Source: a virus. From it: a DNA stretch of 64,000 nt. The notes under the pieces were generated by a model. It saw only the letters and a program-made list of their open reading frames with translations. It was not told the DNA's origin and ran no database searches. Positions within the stretch are counted from its first letter, which is position 1; each line of letters starts with the position of its first letter. The DNA is taken from positions 62,001 through 126,000 of IMG/VR virus record IMGVR_UViG_3300042868_005134; one strand, written 5' to 3'. Below are positions 1 to 7,766 of this stretch, piece after piece. Position numbers and translations under genes: made by a program.

Positions 1-1179
1 GCCAACATCTCCTTGTGATCCAGTATACCCTACATCTCCTTGACTTCCTGTATAGCCAGTATCACCAAATGATCCAGTATACCCTACATCTCCTTGACTT
101 CCTGTATAGCCAGTATCACCAAATGATCCAGTATACCCTACATCTCCTTGACTTCCTGTATATCCTTTTGGTCCTACAATATTACCTACATCTGACCAAA
201 AATTTCCGACCCATACGTTTAAATGTCCGTTATCCAAAGTGATATACCCGTCGCCTGTATCTCCTGTGTAAGATGCCGGGAGGTCTGTATATGTAGCAGT
301 ACTTCCTACAATTTTTACAGAAGTGCCGTCTACGCCCGCACTACCAGTATAGCCAGTATCACCAAATGATCCAGTGTACCCAACATCTCCTTGTGATCCA
401 GTATAGCCAGTATCACCTTTTGATCCAGTGTAACCGATATCTCCTTGGTCACCCTGACTACCAGAATACCCCTGACTACCTAGGAATCCTCTAGATCCTG
501 TATAACCAATTACACCCTGTGGACCTTGCTGCCCCTGACTACCAGTAAAACCTCTAAAACCTTGTTCACCTGAAATACCAGTATCACCTTTTGATCCAGT
601 GTAACCCAAACTACCTGAATAACCATTACTGCCGGTAAATCCATCTCCTCCCTTACTTCCAACGAAACCAGTACTGCCGGTAAATCCTTCACTGCCTGTA
701 TAGCCTATGTTGCCTTGGCTACCCGTAAATCCAGTGATACCTCGACTACCAGTAAATCCACTAATAGGTGTCTGAGCTGCACCAATATCAAGCCATTGAG
801 ATCCGGTCCAAATGTATAGATGTGTATCGTCTATACTGACAAGTGCATCGCCAAGATCACCAACGTAGTTTTGCGGTAAATCGGCTTCGGTATTGACACT
901 GCCTACTAGTTTAAAAGAACTACCCGATGAAGCATCAACAAATTCTAAAGAATCTTCTGTGGCATTTACTGCTAGAAATTTTCCAGCGGCGCCCAAATAC
1001 GAACTTGGTGTATCTGGAAGTTGAAGAAGAGTAAAAATGGGCAGGCCGCCCGAGGTGACACCGTTACCTAGTCTAAACTCTCCGGTTTCGACATTAAAAA
1101 CTATTTGGCCTTCTTCGGCTACATAATCTTCAAAGTCACTCTTTACTAAACCTGCTTTTATCTTTCGAAAGAATGCCAT
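1..1179 (-). CDS. Collagen-like tail fibre/adhesin protein (C-terminus cut by window edge)
   Basis: The reading frame is open from the ATG at 1179 to the left edge (393 codons) without a stop. The N-terminal ~60 residues contain a GQIVFNVETGEFRLGNGVT segment like the N-terminal domain of phage tropism/tail-fibre proteins. From about residue 140 it becomes a Gly-X-Y repeat (GYTGSQGDVGYTGS type) typical of phage collagen-like fibres, interrupted by a second non-collagen module (IVGSTATYTDLPASYTGDTG). Collagen-like stretches form trimeric rods in virion fibres; host-receptor binding is inference. The leader CAGGAGCGAAA carries the same GGAGCGAA ribosome site as many early genes. Confidence 0.85.
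   Translation of the reverse strand, partial: MAFFRKIKAGLVKSDFEDYVAEEGQIVFNVETGEFRLGNGVTSGGLPIFTLLQLPDTPSSYLGAAGKFLAVNATEDSLEFVDASSGSSFKLVGSVNTEADLPQNYVGDLGDALVSIDDTHLYIWTGSQWLDIGAAQTPISGFTGSRGITGFTGSQGNIGYTGSEGFTGSTGFVGSKGGDGFTGSNGYSGSLGYTGSKGDTGISGEQGFRGFTGSQGQQGPQGVIGYTGSRGFLGSQGYSGSQGDQGDIGYTGSKGDTGYTGSQGDVGYTGSFGDTGYTGSAGVDGTSVKIVGSTATYTDLPASYTGDTGDGYITLDNGHLNVWVGNFWSDVGNIVGPKGYTGSQGDVGYTGSFGDTGYTGSQGDVGYTGSFGDTGYTGSQGDVGYTGSQGDVG
17..160. repeat. 54-bp tandem repeats coding for collagen-like units
   Basis: Near-identical 54-bp units start at 17, 71 and 125 (marker GATCCAGTAT). Each encodes 18 residues, or six Gly-X-Y triplets, of the fibre gene. The identity at DNA level suggests recent expansion by slippage or recombination, so fibre length may vary between isolates. 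Confidence 0.85.
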
Positions 1180-1197
1180 TTTCGCTCCTGGCCGTTC

Positions 1198-1467
1198 TTA
1201 TCTAGTAAACGGGCTTCTTAATGGACTTAGTGGAGGTGATGGTTCTGTTTCGTTCTGTGTCAGGTCTTGGATGACCGGACTTAGTTTGCCTACCTGCGCT
1301 TTCTTTAATTCCAACTCCTGTTGTAGTGGACTAACCATTACGGGATTGTCGTCTAATTCTGCTGGATCTGTCGCCTGGTCGGTTCCGGACATGTCTATCT
1401 CAGGATCGCCGTCGCCGTTGATCTTGATAGTGATTGGTACATTAATGGTAAATTCTCTTGCTCTCAT
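1198..1467 (-). CDS. Small acidic protein with PLQQELELKKA motif
   Basis: 89 aa of unknown function. It contains NPVMVSPLQQELELKKA, which closely matches SPVLLPPLQAKLEILKK in the protein at 4216-4554, so the two are probably paralogues. Both genes lie directly beside a tail-fibre gene, suggesting a role in fibre assembly or attachment (inference from position only). A late-type box lies upstream at 1487-1494 and CTGGAAAA serves as a weak ribosome site. Confidence 0.7.
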   Translation of the reverse strand: MRAREFTINVPITIKINGDGDPEIDMSGTDQATDPAELDDNPVMVSPLQQELELKKAQVGKLSPVIQDLTQNETEPSPPLSPLRSPFTR

Positions 1468-1486
1468 ATGTTTTTCCAGTATTAGA

Positions 1487-1494
1487 TATTTATC
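1487..1494 (-). promoter_or_regulatory. T4-type late promoter box GATAAATA
   Basis: On the minus strand the sequence reads GATAAATA, one base from the T4 late consensus TATAAATA. It is 19 nt before the ATG of the 89-aa gene, leaving room for a short leader. Confidence 0.6.
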
Positions 1495-1500
1495 GTATAG

Positions 1501-1529
1501 TTGACATGCTCAGTGAAAGACTGTATAAT
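1501..1529 (+). promoter_or_regulatory. Consensus sigma70 promoter, ATG at predicted +1
   Basis: TTGACA (1501-1506), 17-bp spacer, TATAAT (1524-1529). The ATG of the plus-strand gene begins at 1535, five bases after the -10, so the predicted transcript starts at or beside the start codon. Confidence 0.8.
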
Positions 1530-1534
1530 AACTT

Positions 1535-1849
1535 ATGCGAATAAAACCTAACGAAAGTATTGCTGATTGGGCCAAAAGAGTCCAACAATACGAGTACGGC
1601 TACGCACTACAGCAAGTGGCCAAAGGTCAAGATGTAAATTTGGTTATGGAAGCAATGTCTGCTAGGATTGTTCAAAAAATGATACATCCCATGGTAAAAG
1701 CCTTACAAACTGGTACAGAAATTAGTCCTGAAGAGTTTGAAAAACATAAAACTCAGTATAACGAAGCTTATGCCAAACGCAGTCCCGTTGCTGACCACGT
1801 GGTTGATGACTCAGACGAGACTGATCAACTGGGTAACACCAAAGACTAA
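1535..1849 (+). CDS. Conserved phage hypothetical protein, predicted leaderless
   Basis: 104 aa, soluble, helix-rich (ADWAKRVQQYEYGYALQQ...), with an acidic C-terminus (DDSDETDQ). It is the only plus-strand gene in this part and has its own perfect sigma70 promoter. There is no Shine-Dalgarno site between the promoter and the ATG. Its 3' end overlaps the convergent gene at 1811-2041 by 39 bp. No function recognised. Confidence 0.8.
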   Translation: MRIKPNESIADWAKRVQQYEYGYALQQVAKGQDVNLVMEAMSARIVQKMIHPMVKALQTGTEISPEEFEKHKTQYNEAYAKRSPVADHVVDDSDETDQLGNTKD

Positions 1850-2041
1850 CATCTGCTTAGATTCCAAGCTATCTGCTTCTGCTTCCAAAGCGTCAGTTCT
1901 AACCAAGTCTTCCAGTATGGCTCGATATTCATCTGTGCTCACTTGTCCTGCTTGGTGTGCCGCTACTAATTGTAACGCATACTGAGCACGTTGGGCAGCA
2001 GGACTGTTGCCTGCGGCCAATTGTTGTAACGCTTGAGTCAT
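1811..2041 (-). CDS. Hypothetical protein, 76 aa
   Basis: Helical, Gln/Ala-rich protein (MTQALQQLAAGNSPAAQRAQ...) with no recognised domain. The start touches the stop of the lipoprotein gene at 2041, and the GGGAGATTCTA stretch before the ATG gives a ribosome site. Its 3' part overlaps the plus-strand gene 1535-1849 head-on, so the two mRNAs would be complementary over about 39 nt. Confidence 0.65.
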   Translation of the reverse strand: MTQALQQLAAGNSPAAQRAQYALQLVAAHQAGQVSTDEYRAILEDLVRTDALEAEADSLESKQMLVFGVTQLISLV

Positions 2042-2427
2042 TAGAATCTCCCTTGTACGGTTTTGGCAGCGATATCAGCCTGCTGTATCATCAGCTTCTT
2101 CTTGATGTCGCAATAGATAGCACTGACTGGTTGCGGCCTGTCTGAGAACTCTTTAACAGTGGATCGCATGGTGTCCAACAACTTGTTGACATCTTTAGTA
2201 TCTTTGCTTTCACTGTACAATTGAAACCATTGTAAGTTGGTTGTGATAGCTTTTAGCTGTGCTGTTTGATCCTGCTTACAATCAAAGTTATGTGTTTGTT
2301 GTCTAAGATCCGTTACCACTTTAGCTTGGTTAACATCCCAACGACTGGGAATCCAATCCTTAACAGATTGAACTGTTGAGCAACCTTGTAATAAAACTAT
2401 CGCTGATAAAATTACAAGATGTTTCAT
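2041..2427 (-). CDS. Outer-membrane lipoprotein of unknown function
   Basis: The ATG at 2427 was chosen because it begins a lipoprotein signal (MKHLVILSAIVLLQGCSTVQ) with Cys at position 16. The mature part (~112 aa) is helical and has two further Cys (HNFDCKQ, AIYCDIK) that could form a disulfide. The start follows the stop of the nuclease gene by one base (TGACATG), implying coupled expression. An o-spanin-like or superinfection role is possible but not shown. Confidence 0.75.
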   Translation of the reverse strand: MKHLVILSAIVLLQGCSTVQSVKDWIPSRWDVNQAKVVTDLRQQTHNFDCKQDQTAQLKAITTNLQWFQLYSESKDTKDVNKLLDTMRSTVKEFSDRPQPVSAIYCDIKKKLMIQQADIAAKTVQGRF

Positions 2428-2428
2428 G

Positions 2429-2869
2429 TCAGTTACACCAGCTTTGTTTAGCTTCGCCGTAATACTCGCGGGCAAACCCGTTAGCAATTAACTGAGCACG
2501 TAAGCTCTTACCATTTAGAATGAGGTCGCCCAGTACACGGCCACCGAACTTATCCCAACTGTATAAAATGACTTGTCGCTGTTGGCTGGCGTTAATGAGA
2601 CCTTTAGTGAAAGCGCTAGCGGCTTCGCCACGAGACTTTTCGCTGTCGCATTGACCTCTAAATCCTTTTTCCGGAGTATCGACGCCATAGACTCGTACCG
2701 CAAGTTCGGGCTTAAGGGGCAAGGGTAGAAAGGGTGCGGCGATAACAACTGTATCGCCATCCGTTACTCTGATAATTTGTGCGTCATATGTCACGCCCTG
2801 TGGTGTTTTTTGTGCTAGGGCAGGAATTGCTGCAATTGCTAATAATAGAGATAGTAATAGTTTTTTCAT
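2429..2869 (-). CDS. Secreted thermonuclease (staphylococcal nuclease family)
   Basis: 146 aa with a Sec signal peptide (MKKLLLSLLLAIAAIPALAQ). The SNase fold motifs are in order: RVTDGDTVV (catalytic Asp), VRVYGVDTPE, and WDKFGGRVLGDLIL, followed by SLRAQLIANGFAREY. It should hydrolyse DNA/RNA in the periplasm with Ca2+. It lies in one unit with the lipoprotein gene. Degrading incoming or host DNA in the periplasm would fit a phage, but that is inference. Confidence 0.88.
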   Translation of the reverse strand: MKKLLLSLLLAIAAIPALAQKTPQGVTYDAQIIRVTDGDTVVIAAPFLPLPLKPELAVRVYGVDTPEKGFRGQCDSEKSRGEAASAFTKGLINASQQRQVILYSWDKFGGRVLGDLILNGKSLRAQLIANGFAREYYGEAKQSWCN

Positions 2870-2900
2870 AATTTGTATTTAAGTCAGTGTTGATATTTCG

Positions 2901-4205
2901 TTATCTTGGAGGTTCTTCATCAGGTGGGGGAGTTGGATCTGCTGCGATGTAGGTTATGGTGCCTATCATGACATAGTCTTGATCTGGGAAAGTAAGGTTA
3001 GTTTCATTCAGTAGTGCGATATAGGCACTGGGACCTGAAGCCAAGCCATGCCAATACAGATCTACCTTGGTACTGCCACCTAATACCTTGCCAGACACAT
3101 GTGTTGGTGTAAGACCAAACTCAAAATAATCCAACACAAGATTGCCTATGTGTTCTGACACGCCTGCTCCTCCTGTGGTGTCAAAGGCTGTGAATGGTAG
3201 ATCTATCAGCTGTATTGAAGTAGGTATAGCAATGGTGTGTGCGCTGACTTGTATGGTAAAATAGCAGGTCACATGCTTGCCAGTTTTCACATAACGGCCT
3301 TCTTGTTTGGCATAGGTAAAAGAGCCAAAACCTGTGTTGGTTTTTAATGCGGGAGTCCATGTGCCCAACAGTTGGGTAATGCCAGTGATAGTAACATCGG
3401 CCACACCAGCATTATAAACTGCTGACACTGTGTCGCCAATGAAATTAATTGCTGTAACTGGCAGGCTCAAAGACAAGCCTTCGTCTTTGACTATGATGGT
3501 GTTGCTGGCCGCTGCTGCTGGAATGGTCACTGTGACGTCATTGGACATGGATACTGTGGCAGTGACTCCTGCACCCACAAAATTAATCATATTTGGATGA
3601 CTGGTCAACACAGAATTTTCATCTCTAATTTCTATGCCTCTAACTTTTACCTCTACATTACCTGGAGTAGGCACTGTGGCAATGACACCTGGGCCAACAA
3701 AGTCCAAGGTAGAAACAGCAGTGCTTAAAGTTGTGCCTTCGTCTTTGGCCGCGATGGTGTTGCTGGCTGCGGCAGCTGCTGGAATGGTCACTGTGACCAC
3801 ATTTCCCACAGCAGTGGCAGTGACTCCTGCGCCAACAAAATTCATGCTGTTGGCTGTAGCCGCAACAATGGAGCCTTCGTCACTGACTGCGACTCCAGCA
3901 ATGCCGCCTGGAATGGTCACATCCACATCACCAGTAAGTGGATTGCCCACTGTGGCTGTGACTCCTGCACCTATAAAGTTAAGGCTGCTGGCAGCAGCAG
4001 TCAAAATAAGATTTTCATCTTTGACCAATATGATACCACTGCCGCCACCGCCGCCCAGTATGATTATGCCACCAGGAGTTACTCCGTCACCTATACGCAG
4101 AGTGTGCGTGACTTTGTCATACCAAATTCTATCTTCTTGACCTATTCTGGTGGATCCGTCGCCGTAGTTGCGTCTACCTGAAAAAATATCTTGTGTAAAC
4201 GGCAT
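2901..4205 (-). CDS. Repeat-containing tail fibre/adhesin protein
   Basis: 434 aa. The N-terminus has RIWYDKVTHTLRIGDGVTPGG, like the N-terminal domain of tropism-determinant fibres, then a Gly run. Residues ~55-285 hold five repeats of about 45 aa built on V-K/S-DEG...LNFVGAGVTATV...VTIPAA. The ~145-residue C-terminal part (TQLLGTWTPALKTNTG...) is a separate beta-rich domain with a proline tail and probably forms the tip. Virion fibre role is inferred from domain style and from the neighbouring fibre genes. Confidence 0.78.
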   Translation of the reverse strand: MPFTQDIFSGRRNYGDGSTRIGQEDRIWYDKVTHTLRIGDGVTPGGIIILGGGGGSGIILVKDENLILTAAASSLNFIGAGVTATVGNPLTGDVDVTIPGGIAGVAVSDEGSIVAATANSMNFVGAGVTATAVGNVVTVTIPAAAAASNTIAAKDEGTTLSTAVSTLDFVGPGVIATVPTPGNVEVKVRGIEIRDENSVLTSHPNMINFVGAGVTATVSMSNDVTVTIPAAAASNTIIVKDEGLSLSLPVTAINFIGDTVSAVYNAGVADVTITGITQLLGTWTPALKTNTGFGSFTYAKQEGRYVKTGKHVTCYFTIQVSAHTIAIPTSIQLIDLPFTAFDTTGGAGVSEHIGNLVLDYFEFGLTPTHVSGKVLGGSTKVDLYWHGLASGPSAYIALLNETNLTFPDQDYVMIGTITYIAADPTPPPDEEPPR

Positions 4206-4215
4206 GGTTTATTCC

Positions 4216-4554
4216 TTAGCCAAGTGGGTCTTCGTTGTCAGTTTCGTGTTGCATCACGGCCTTGATTCCTGTGAGTTTTTTGATGTCTTGTAACTCATCT
4301 GTTTCTTCATCATAAAAACTGTCAACCCCTGCTGATTTTTTTAAAATTTCCAACTTGGCCTGTAAAGGAGGAAGTAGAACAGGACTAGGATCTAATTCAA
4401 CATCGCCGTTAGCTGAATCGGCGCCGTCATCTACATCTTGTTGAAAGTGATCGTCAGTTGGGGCAGTGTTTCTTGGACGAGTTGTGTCATCGCCGCCTTG
4501 AGCGTTACCGTCCAGCTCGTCTGCTAGATTGCGTAGTATGTCTGCCATTTTCAT
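4216..4554 (-). CDS. Acidic fibre-associated protein, paralogue of 1198-1467 product
   Basis: 112 aa. It shares the SPVLLPPLQAKLEILKK segment with the 1198-1467 product. The N-terminal MKMADILRNLADELDG is a short amphipathic helix and the rest is acidic and low-complexity. The ATG at 4554 is preferred over an upstream TTG because AGGAT sits 7 nt before it. A late box GATAAATA precedes it at 4576-4583. Confidence 0.7.
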   Translation of the reverse strand: MKMADILRNLADELDGNAQGGDDTTRPRNTAPTDDHFQQDVDDGADSANGDVELDPSPVLLPPLQAKLEILKKSAGVDSFYDEETDELQDIKKLTGIKAVMQHETDNEDPLG

Positions 4555-4575
4555 ATACAATATCCTATTAACTAA

Positions 4576-4583
4576 TATTTATC
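4576..4583 (-). promoter_or_regulatory. T4-type late promoter box GATAAATA
   Basis: Minus-strand GATAAATA 21 nt before the ATG at 4554, followed by an AGGAT ribosome site. This is the classical leadered arrangement, in contrast to the leaderless ones elsewhere in the window. Confidence 0.65.
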
Positions 4584-4651
4584 ACTGGGTCACGGTTTCC
4601 ACTGTAGAAATTTTTTCGTATTAGTGCTATAAACTGCTAATATTTAGTCAT

Positions 4652-4673
4652 AAAAATAGGACCTTTCGATCCT
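4652..4673 (-). terminator. Rho-independent terminator after GT2 gene
   Basis: On the minus strand AGGATC-GAAA-GGTCCT forms a six-pair stem with a GNRA tetraloop followed by ATTTTTA. It lies about 50 nt downstream of the glycosyltransferase stop. Confidence 0.65.
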
Positions 4674-4722
4674 ACTGCTGACTATTTGTCCTATTGTACG
4701 CCGTCAGCCCGGCGAGTAATAA

Positions 4723-5433
4723 TTAACTCCAATACTTAGATGAATCTAACTTGTCCCAGTATGCTTTATTATTGCGATTGACAAAGTTCTTAACTAGATA
4801 CTTGGCCATGCCCATGTAGCCCATCTTCTTGAATCTGCGGCTGTCTTGGCCAAAGTGATGACGAATGATTCTAAACTTTTTAGGACTGTATTTGCGGCTC
4901 AAGAAGAAGTCCTCGCTGGTTGAAAACTGTTCAGGAAAGCCACCAAATTCTTCAAAACGGTCTCTACGTGTCAGCATGAATGCTCCCACAGCAAATGGTG
5001 AGAAGAATTTCAATGCGTGGTTTATAGTGTTAAAAATAACAAAACCAATCTTGGCTCTTGGATCCCGATCATAGCATTTGATTTTTAACCCTATGAGATC
5101 CAAGTTCTTTGATTCCATTGTGTTAACAGCATCATGAATCACAGTATCTTTAAAGAAACGCACGTCAGCATCGATGAACAGAATGTAGGGCGTAGTGACT
5201 AGACGTGCTCCATTATTCTTAGCCAATGACACAGGGCCGCCGTCAATAACTTCAACATTCAGTTCACCTTTCATTATTTCTATAACTTCACGGGTGTTGT
5301 CAGTTGAGCAGTCAGCAATGATAATTCTAGTATCTCCTATAGACTGTTGGCGTAAGTGCATTAATAAGTGAGCAATGTAGTTTTCCTCATTCTTACAGGG
5401 CACAACAATAGTAATTTTATCATTGAGATTCAT
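4723..5433 (-). CDS. Family 2 glycosyltransferase
   Basis: 236 aa GT-A fold protein. The N-terminal nucleotide-sugar site reads ITIVVPCKNEENYIAHLL, followed by IIADCSTDNT and the metal-binding DxD as LFIDADVRF. The C-terminal part (SEDFFLSRKYSP) carries the ED acceptor/base region usual in this family. It overlaps the LpxH-like gene by 14 bp. With that gene and the epimerase at 9460 it suggests remodelling of a surface glycan or lipid; the substrate is unknown. Confidence 0.85.
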   Translation of the reverse strand: MNLNDKITIVVPCKNEENYIAHLLMHLRQQSIGDTRIIIADCSTDNTREVIEIMKGELNVEVIDGGPVSLAKNNGARLVTTPYILFIDADVRFFKDTVIHDAVNTMESKNLDLIGLKIKCYDRDPRAKIGFVIFNTINHALKFFSPFAVGAFMLTRRDRFEEFGGFPEQFSTSEDFFLSRKYSPKKFRIIRHHFGQDSRRFKKMGYMGMAKYLVKNFVNRNNKAYWDKLDSSKYWS

Positions 5434-6184
5434 GATTGTCTTTCTCCTTGGTCCAAGTTATGATTTCCCAGCGACCACTGTGGTGTTCTACCAATGCGGT
5501 ACACGACTCAACCCAGTCGCCATCATTCATATAAGTTACACCGTTAATCTCTTTGATCTCTGCGTGATGTATGTGTCCACATATAACGCCATCAAAGCCA
5601 CGCTTCTTACAGTAGTTGGCCAAATTTTCTTCAAACTTGAACACAAAGTCTACTGCTTTTTTAACCTTGTACTTAAGATAACGGCTAAGGCTAAAGTACC
5701 CAAAACCCATACGGCGACGAATCCAATTAAACTTATTGTTGAGTGTAAGAATAAAGTCATATGCTCGATCTCCCAGGAATGCTATCCATGGTGCAAGACG
5801 AGTAATACCGTCGAACAAATCTCCGTGTACTACCAAATAGTGTTTGCCATCTGCACCTATGTGTTCTGTTTGATTTTGTATTTCAATGAGACCAAACGAA
5901 AAACCATAAGGTATCATTGGTCTTAAAAACTCGTCATGATTGCCTGCTACATAAACAACTCTAGTACCACGCTTGGCATGCCCTAGTACTCTACGAACAA
6001 CATTGGTATGGCTCTGTTTCCAACGCCATTTGTTTTGTTGTATCTTCCAGGCATCTATTATATCGCCTACTAGATATAATGTATCACAACTGTTGTGTTT
6101 GAGGAAGTTGTTGAGCTTGTCCGCTTGACAGTCTTTGGTTCCGAGATGTACATCACTAACAAAGATCGAGCGGTATGTCTTCAT
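5420..6184 (-). CDS. LpxH-like metallophosphoesterase
   Basis: 254 aa calcineurin-like phosphoesterase. Motifs in order: FVSDVHLG, YLVGDIIDAW, VAGNHDEF, VVHGDLFDG and VICGHIHHAE, then NDGDWVES. The layout matches UDP-2,3-diacylglucosamine hydrolases of the LpxH/LpxI type acting in lipid A synthesis, but other phosphoester substrates are possible. Minus-strand GGTAAATA lies 6 nt before the ATG, suggesting late transcription with almost no leader. Confidence 0.85.
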   Translation of the reverse strand: MKTYRSIFVSDVHLGTKDCQADKLNNFLKHNSCDTLYLVGDIIDAWKIQQNKWRWKQSHTNVVRRVLGHAKRGTRVVYVAGNHDEFLRPMIPYGFSFGLIEIQNQTEHIGADGKHYLVVHGDLFDGITRLAPWIAFLGDRAYDFILTLNNKFNWIRRRMGFGYFSLSRYLKYKVKKAVDFVFKFEENLANYCKKRGFDGVICGHIHHAEIKEINGVTYMNDGDWVESCTALVEHHSGRWEIITWTKEKDNHESQ

Positions 6185-6227
6185 ATACCATATTTACCGC
6201 CTAATCGATTACAATAAGATTACAAAG

Positions 6228-6647
6228 TTAAAAACTGTTATTGAACCAGCCTATCTTTCGGCCGTTGGTTATGCGTTTGTCATGTTCTTCCACACTGCTG
6301 GGATAACGCCAAGCCCATACAGCAACCATGGCCATGAAGATGCCTGTGTAAACAACACCTCGCATTGGCACACTGCCAAAGTACATGATTGCGAGACTCA
6401 CACTCATACTGGCCAACATGAAAAACTTTAGTTTTAAGGGGAACACACGTTTCTGTCCCCAGTTGGTTATGAACGGGCCGAAGGTTTTGTGATTCATAAT
6501 CCATGCGTGCATACGGGGACTACTCTTGGCAAAGCAATAGGCTGAGAACACCACAAAAGGACTATAGGGGATGCCAGGTGTGACAACCCCTATGTAGGCA
6601 AAACCCAAACTGACAAAACCTAAAACTTTCCAAAGAAACTGTTTCAA
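6228..6647 (-). CDS. YbaN-like (DUF454) inner-membrane protein
   Basis: The TTG at 6647 is chosen as start: it overlaps the HNH stop (TTGA) and has GGAG 8 nt upstream. The product (139 aa) has the DUF454 signature: LWKVLGFVSLGFAYIGVVTP, then FAKSSPRMHAWIMNHKTFGP, and two C-terminal membrane helices (FFMLASMSVSLAIMYFG; GVVYTGIFMAMVAVWAW). The family is common in proteobacteria with no settled function. Host origin is likely. Confidence 0.82.
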   Translation of the reverse strand: MKQFLWKVLGFVSLGFAYIGVVTPGIPYSPFVVFSAYCFAKSSPRMHAWIMNHKTFGPFITNWGQKRVFPLKLKFFMLASMSVSLAIMYFGSVPMRGVVYTGIFMAMVAVWAWRYPSSVEEHDKRITNGRKIGWFNNSF

Positions 6648-7156
6648 GCTAGGTACTCCAACCAACTTTCGTGTTTGACGTTGAACGGCAACTTCTTGCG
6701 CTTGTTGACCAGTTCATAGAAGTCTGGCTTGTATGGCTTGTATCTAGGCTTCATCTTGGTACTGGCGCCTTTGTTGGCATTACAAGTTCCGCAGGCCGTG
6801 ACAGTGTTATCAAAGGTTGTTTTACCACCCTTGCTCACGGGTATAACGTGATCCAAAGTACAGTCTTTCTTCTGTAAGTGTTTTTCACAGTAGGCGCAAA
6901 CATATGAGTCGCGTAGGTACACGTTGCTTCTAGAGAATCTAACAGTGGACTTGGCTTTCATGTAATCTCTCAACATGATGATGCTAGGCACAGGAGTTTC
7001 CCAATTGGCACTGTGTACGATCCAGTTGTCATGCCATGCTAGTACATGGGCCTTGTCTAAGACCATGTATCTAATGGCTTCCTGCCAGTCCACTGTAGAA
7101 ATTGGCAGAAAGCTGACTGGTGCGCCATCGGCGTTAAGTACGAGCGTATCTGACAT
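6644..7156 (-). CDS. HNH endonuclease (McrA-like)
   Basis: 170 aa. The zinc/HNH module is near residues 85-130: CAYCEKH, then TLDHVIPVSKGGKTTFDNTV, then CGTCNANKG. The N-terminal part (VLNADGAPVSFLPISTVDW...) is the usual one of phage free-standing HNH proteins. Promoter 7190-7218 provides its own transcription. Homing or host-DNA cleavage is possible. Confidence 0.88.
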   Translation of the reverse strand: MSDTLVLNADGAPVSFLPISTVDWQEAIRYMVLDKAHVLAWHDNWIVHSANWETPVPSIIMLRDYMKAKSTVRFSRSNVYLRDSYVCAYCEKHLQKKDCTLDHVIPVSKGGKTTFDNTVTACGTCNANKGASTKMKPRYKPYKPDFYELVNKRKKLPFNVKHESWLEYLA

Positions 7157-7189
7157 TTTGAATATCCATTAAGTTGTTGCGAATACTGT

Positions 7190-7218
7190 ATTATACAGTC
7201 TTCTTTGTATTTAATCAA
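7190..7218 (-). promoter_or_regulatory. Sigma70 promoter for HNH gene
   Basis: Minus strand TTGATT (7218-7213), 17 bp, TATAAT (7195-7190). The -35 lies within the last codons of the YqgE-like gene. Confidence 0.65.
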
Positions 7219-7759
7219 GTATTGATTGTGCGAATTCGGATCCTGAATGCTCAATTGATTCGGTCCATTGTGTTTGGCTGTTCAAACCAAATACCAGTTC
7301 ATGATTAGCTGTGGCTATTAGCCAACTGCTGTCATGTCTATAAGGCGGATTACCCTGTAGTTCATTTTCCAATTGATCCGCTGTCCATCCGCATAGTCCC
7401 ACGAATATGCGCCAACGTTTTGGCACATTGCCCATGGCCAAATTGTTTAATATGTCAGCACTTGAACTTAGGCTGAATTGTTCATTTACTCTTAGTGTGT
7501 TGGCACAACTCCATTCACTGCTGTGAAGCATGGTGAATGCTTTGACATTGACTGGGCCGCCCACATGTACAAAACCTTTAACATCCAAGTTCACATTGTG
7601 TTGGCTAGCAAACTCTGATACAGACATTTGACTTGGCTTGTTAAGTACCAGGCCAACTGCTCCACGGCCACTATGCTCTGTTAAAAATATAGTAGATTTT
7701 TCCCAGAAGTTTCCACGTACCTTGGGAGGCGCGATTAATAAATTACCTGTTAAGTTCAT
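7211..7759 (-). CDS. YqgE/AlgH family (DUF179) protein
   Basis: 182 aa from the ATG at 7759 (MNLTGNLLIAPPKVRGNFWE). Family hallmarks: GAVGLVLNKPS, HVGGPVN and the late FVGLCGWTADQLENEL segment (usual GYAGWGPGQLE). Length matches bacterial YqgE. The cellular family is linked to envelope gene regulation (AlgH) and nucleic-acid binding; its role in a phage is unknown. It ends seven bases from nothing but the downstream HNH promoter. Likely acquired from a host. Confidence 0.85.
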   Translation of the reverse strand: MNLTGNLLIAPPKVRGNFWEKSTIFLTEHSGRGAVGLVLNKPSQMSVSEFASQHNVNLDVKGFVHVGGPVNVKAFTMLHSSEWSCANTLRVNEQFSLSSSADILNNLAMGNVPKRWRIFVGLCGWTADQLENELQGNPPYRHDSSWLIATANHELVFGLNSQTQWTESIEHSGSEFAQSILD

Positions 7760-7766
7760 GGAATAT

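Noticed and set aside
3634-4140. 168-aa plus-strand ORF rich in Pro/Thr/Val opposite the tail fibre gene
   Set aside because: It is the antisense shadow of the repeated VTATV/VTIPAA codons of 2901-4205; no promoter or ribosome site.
1-4205. Diversity-generating retroelement, suggested by tropism-determinant-like fibre domains
   Set aside because: No reverse transcriptase or template repeat found; variation is by tandem repeats.
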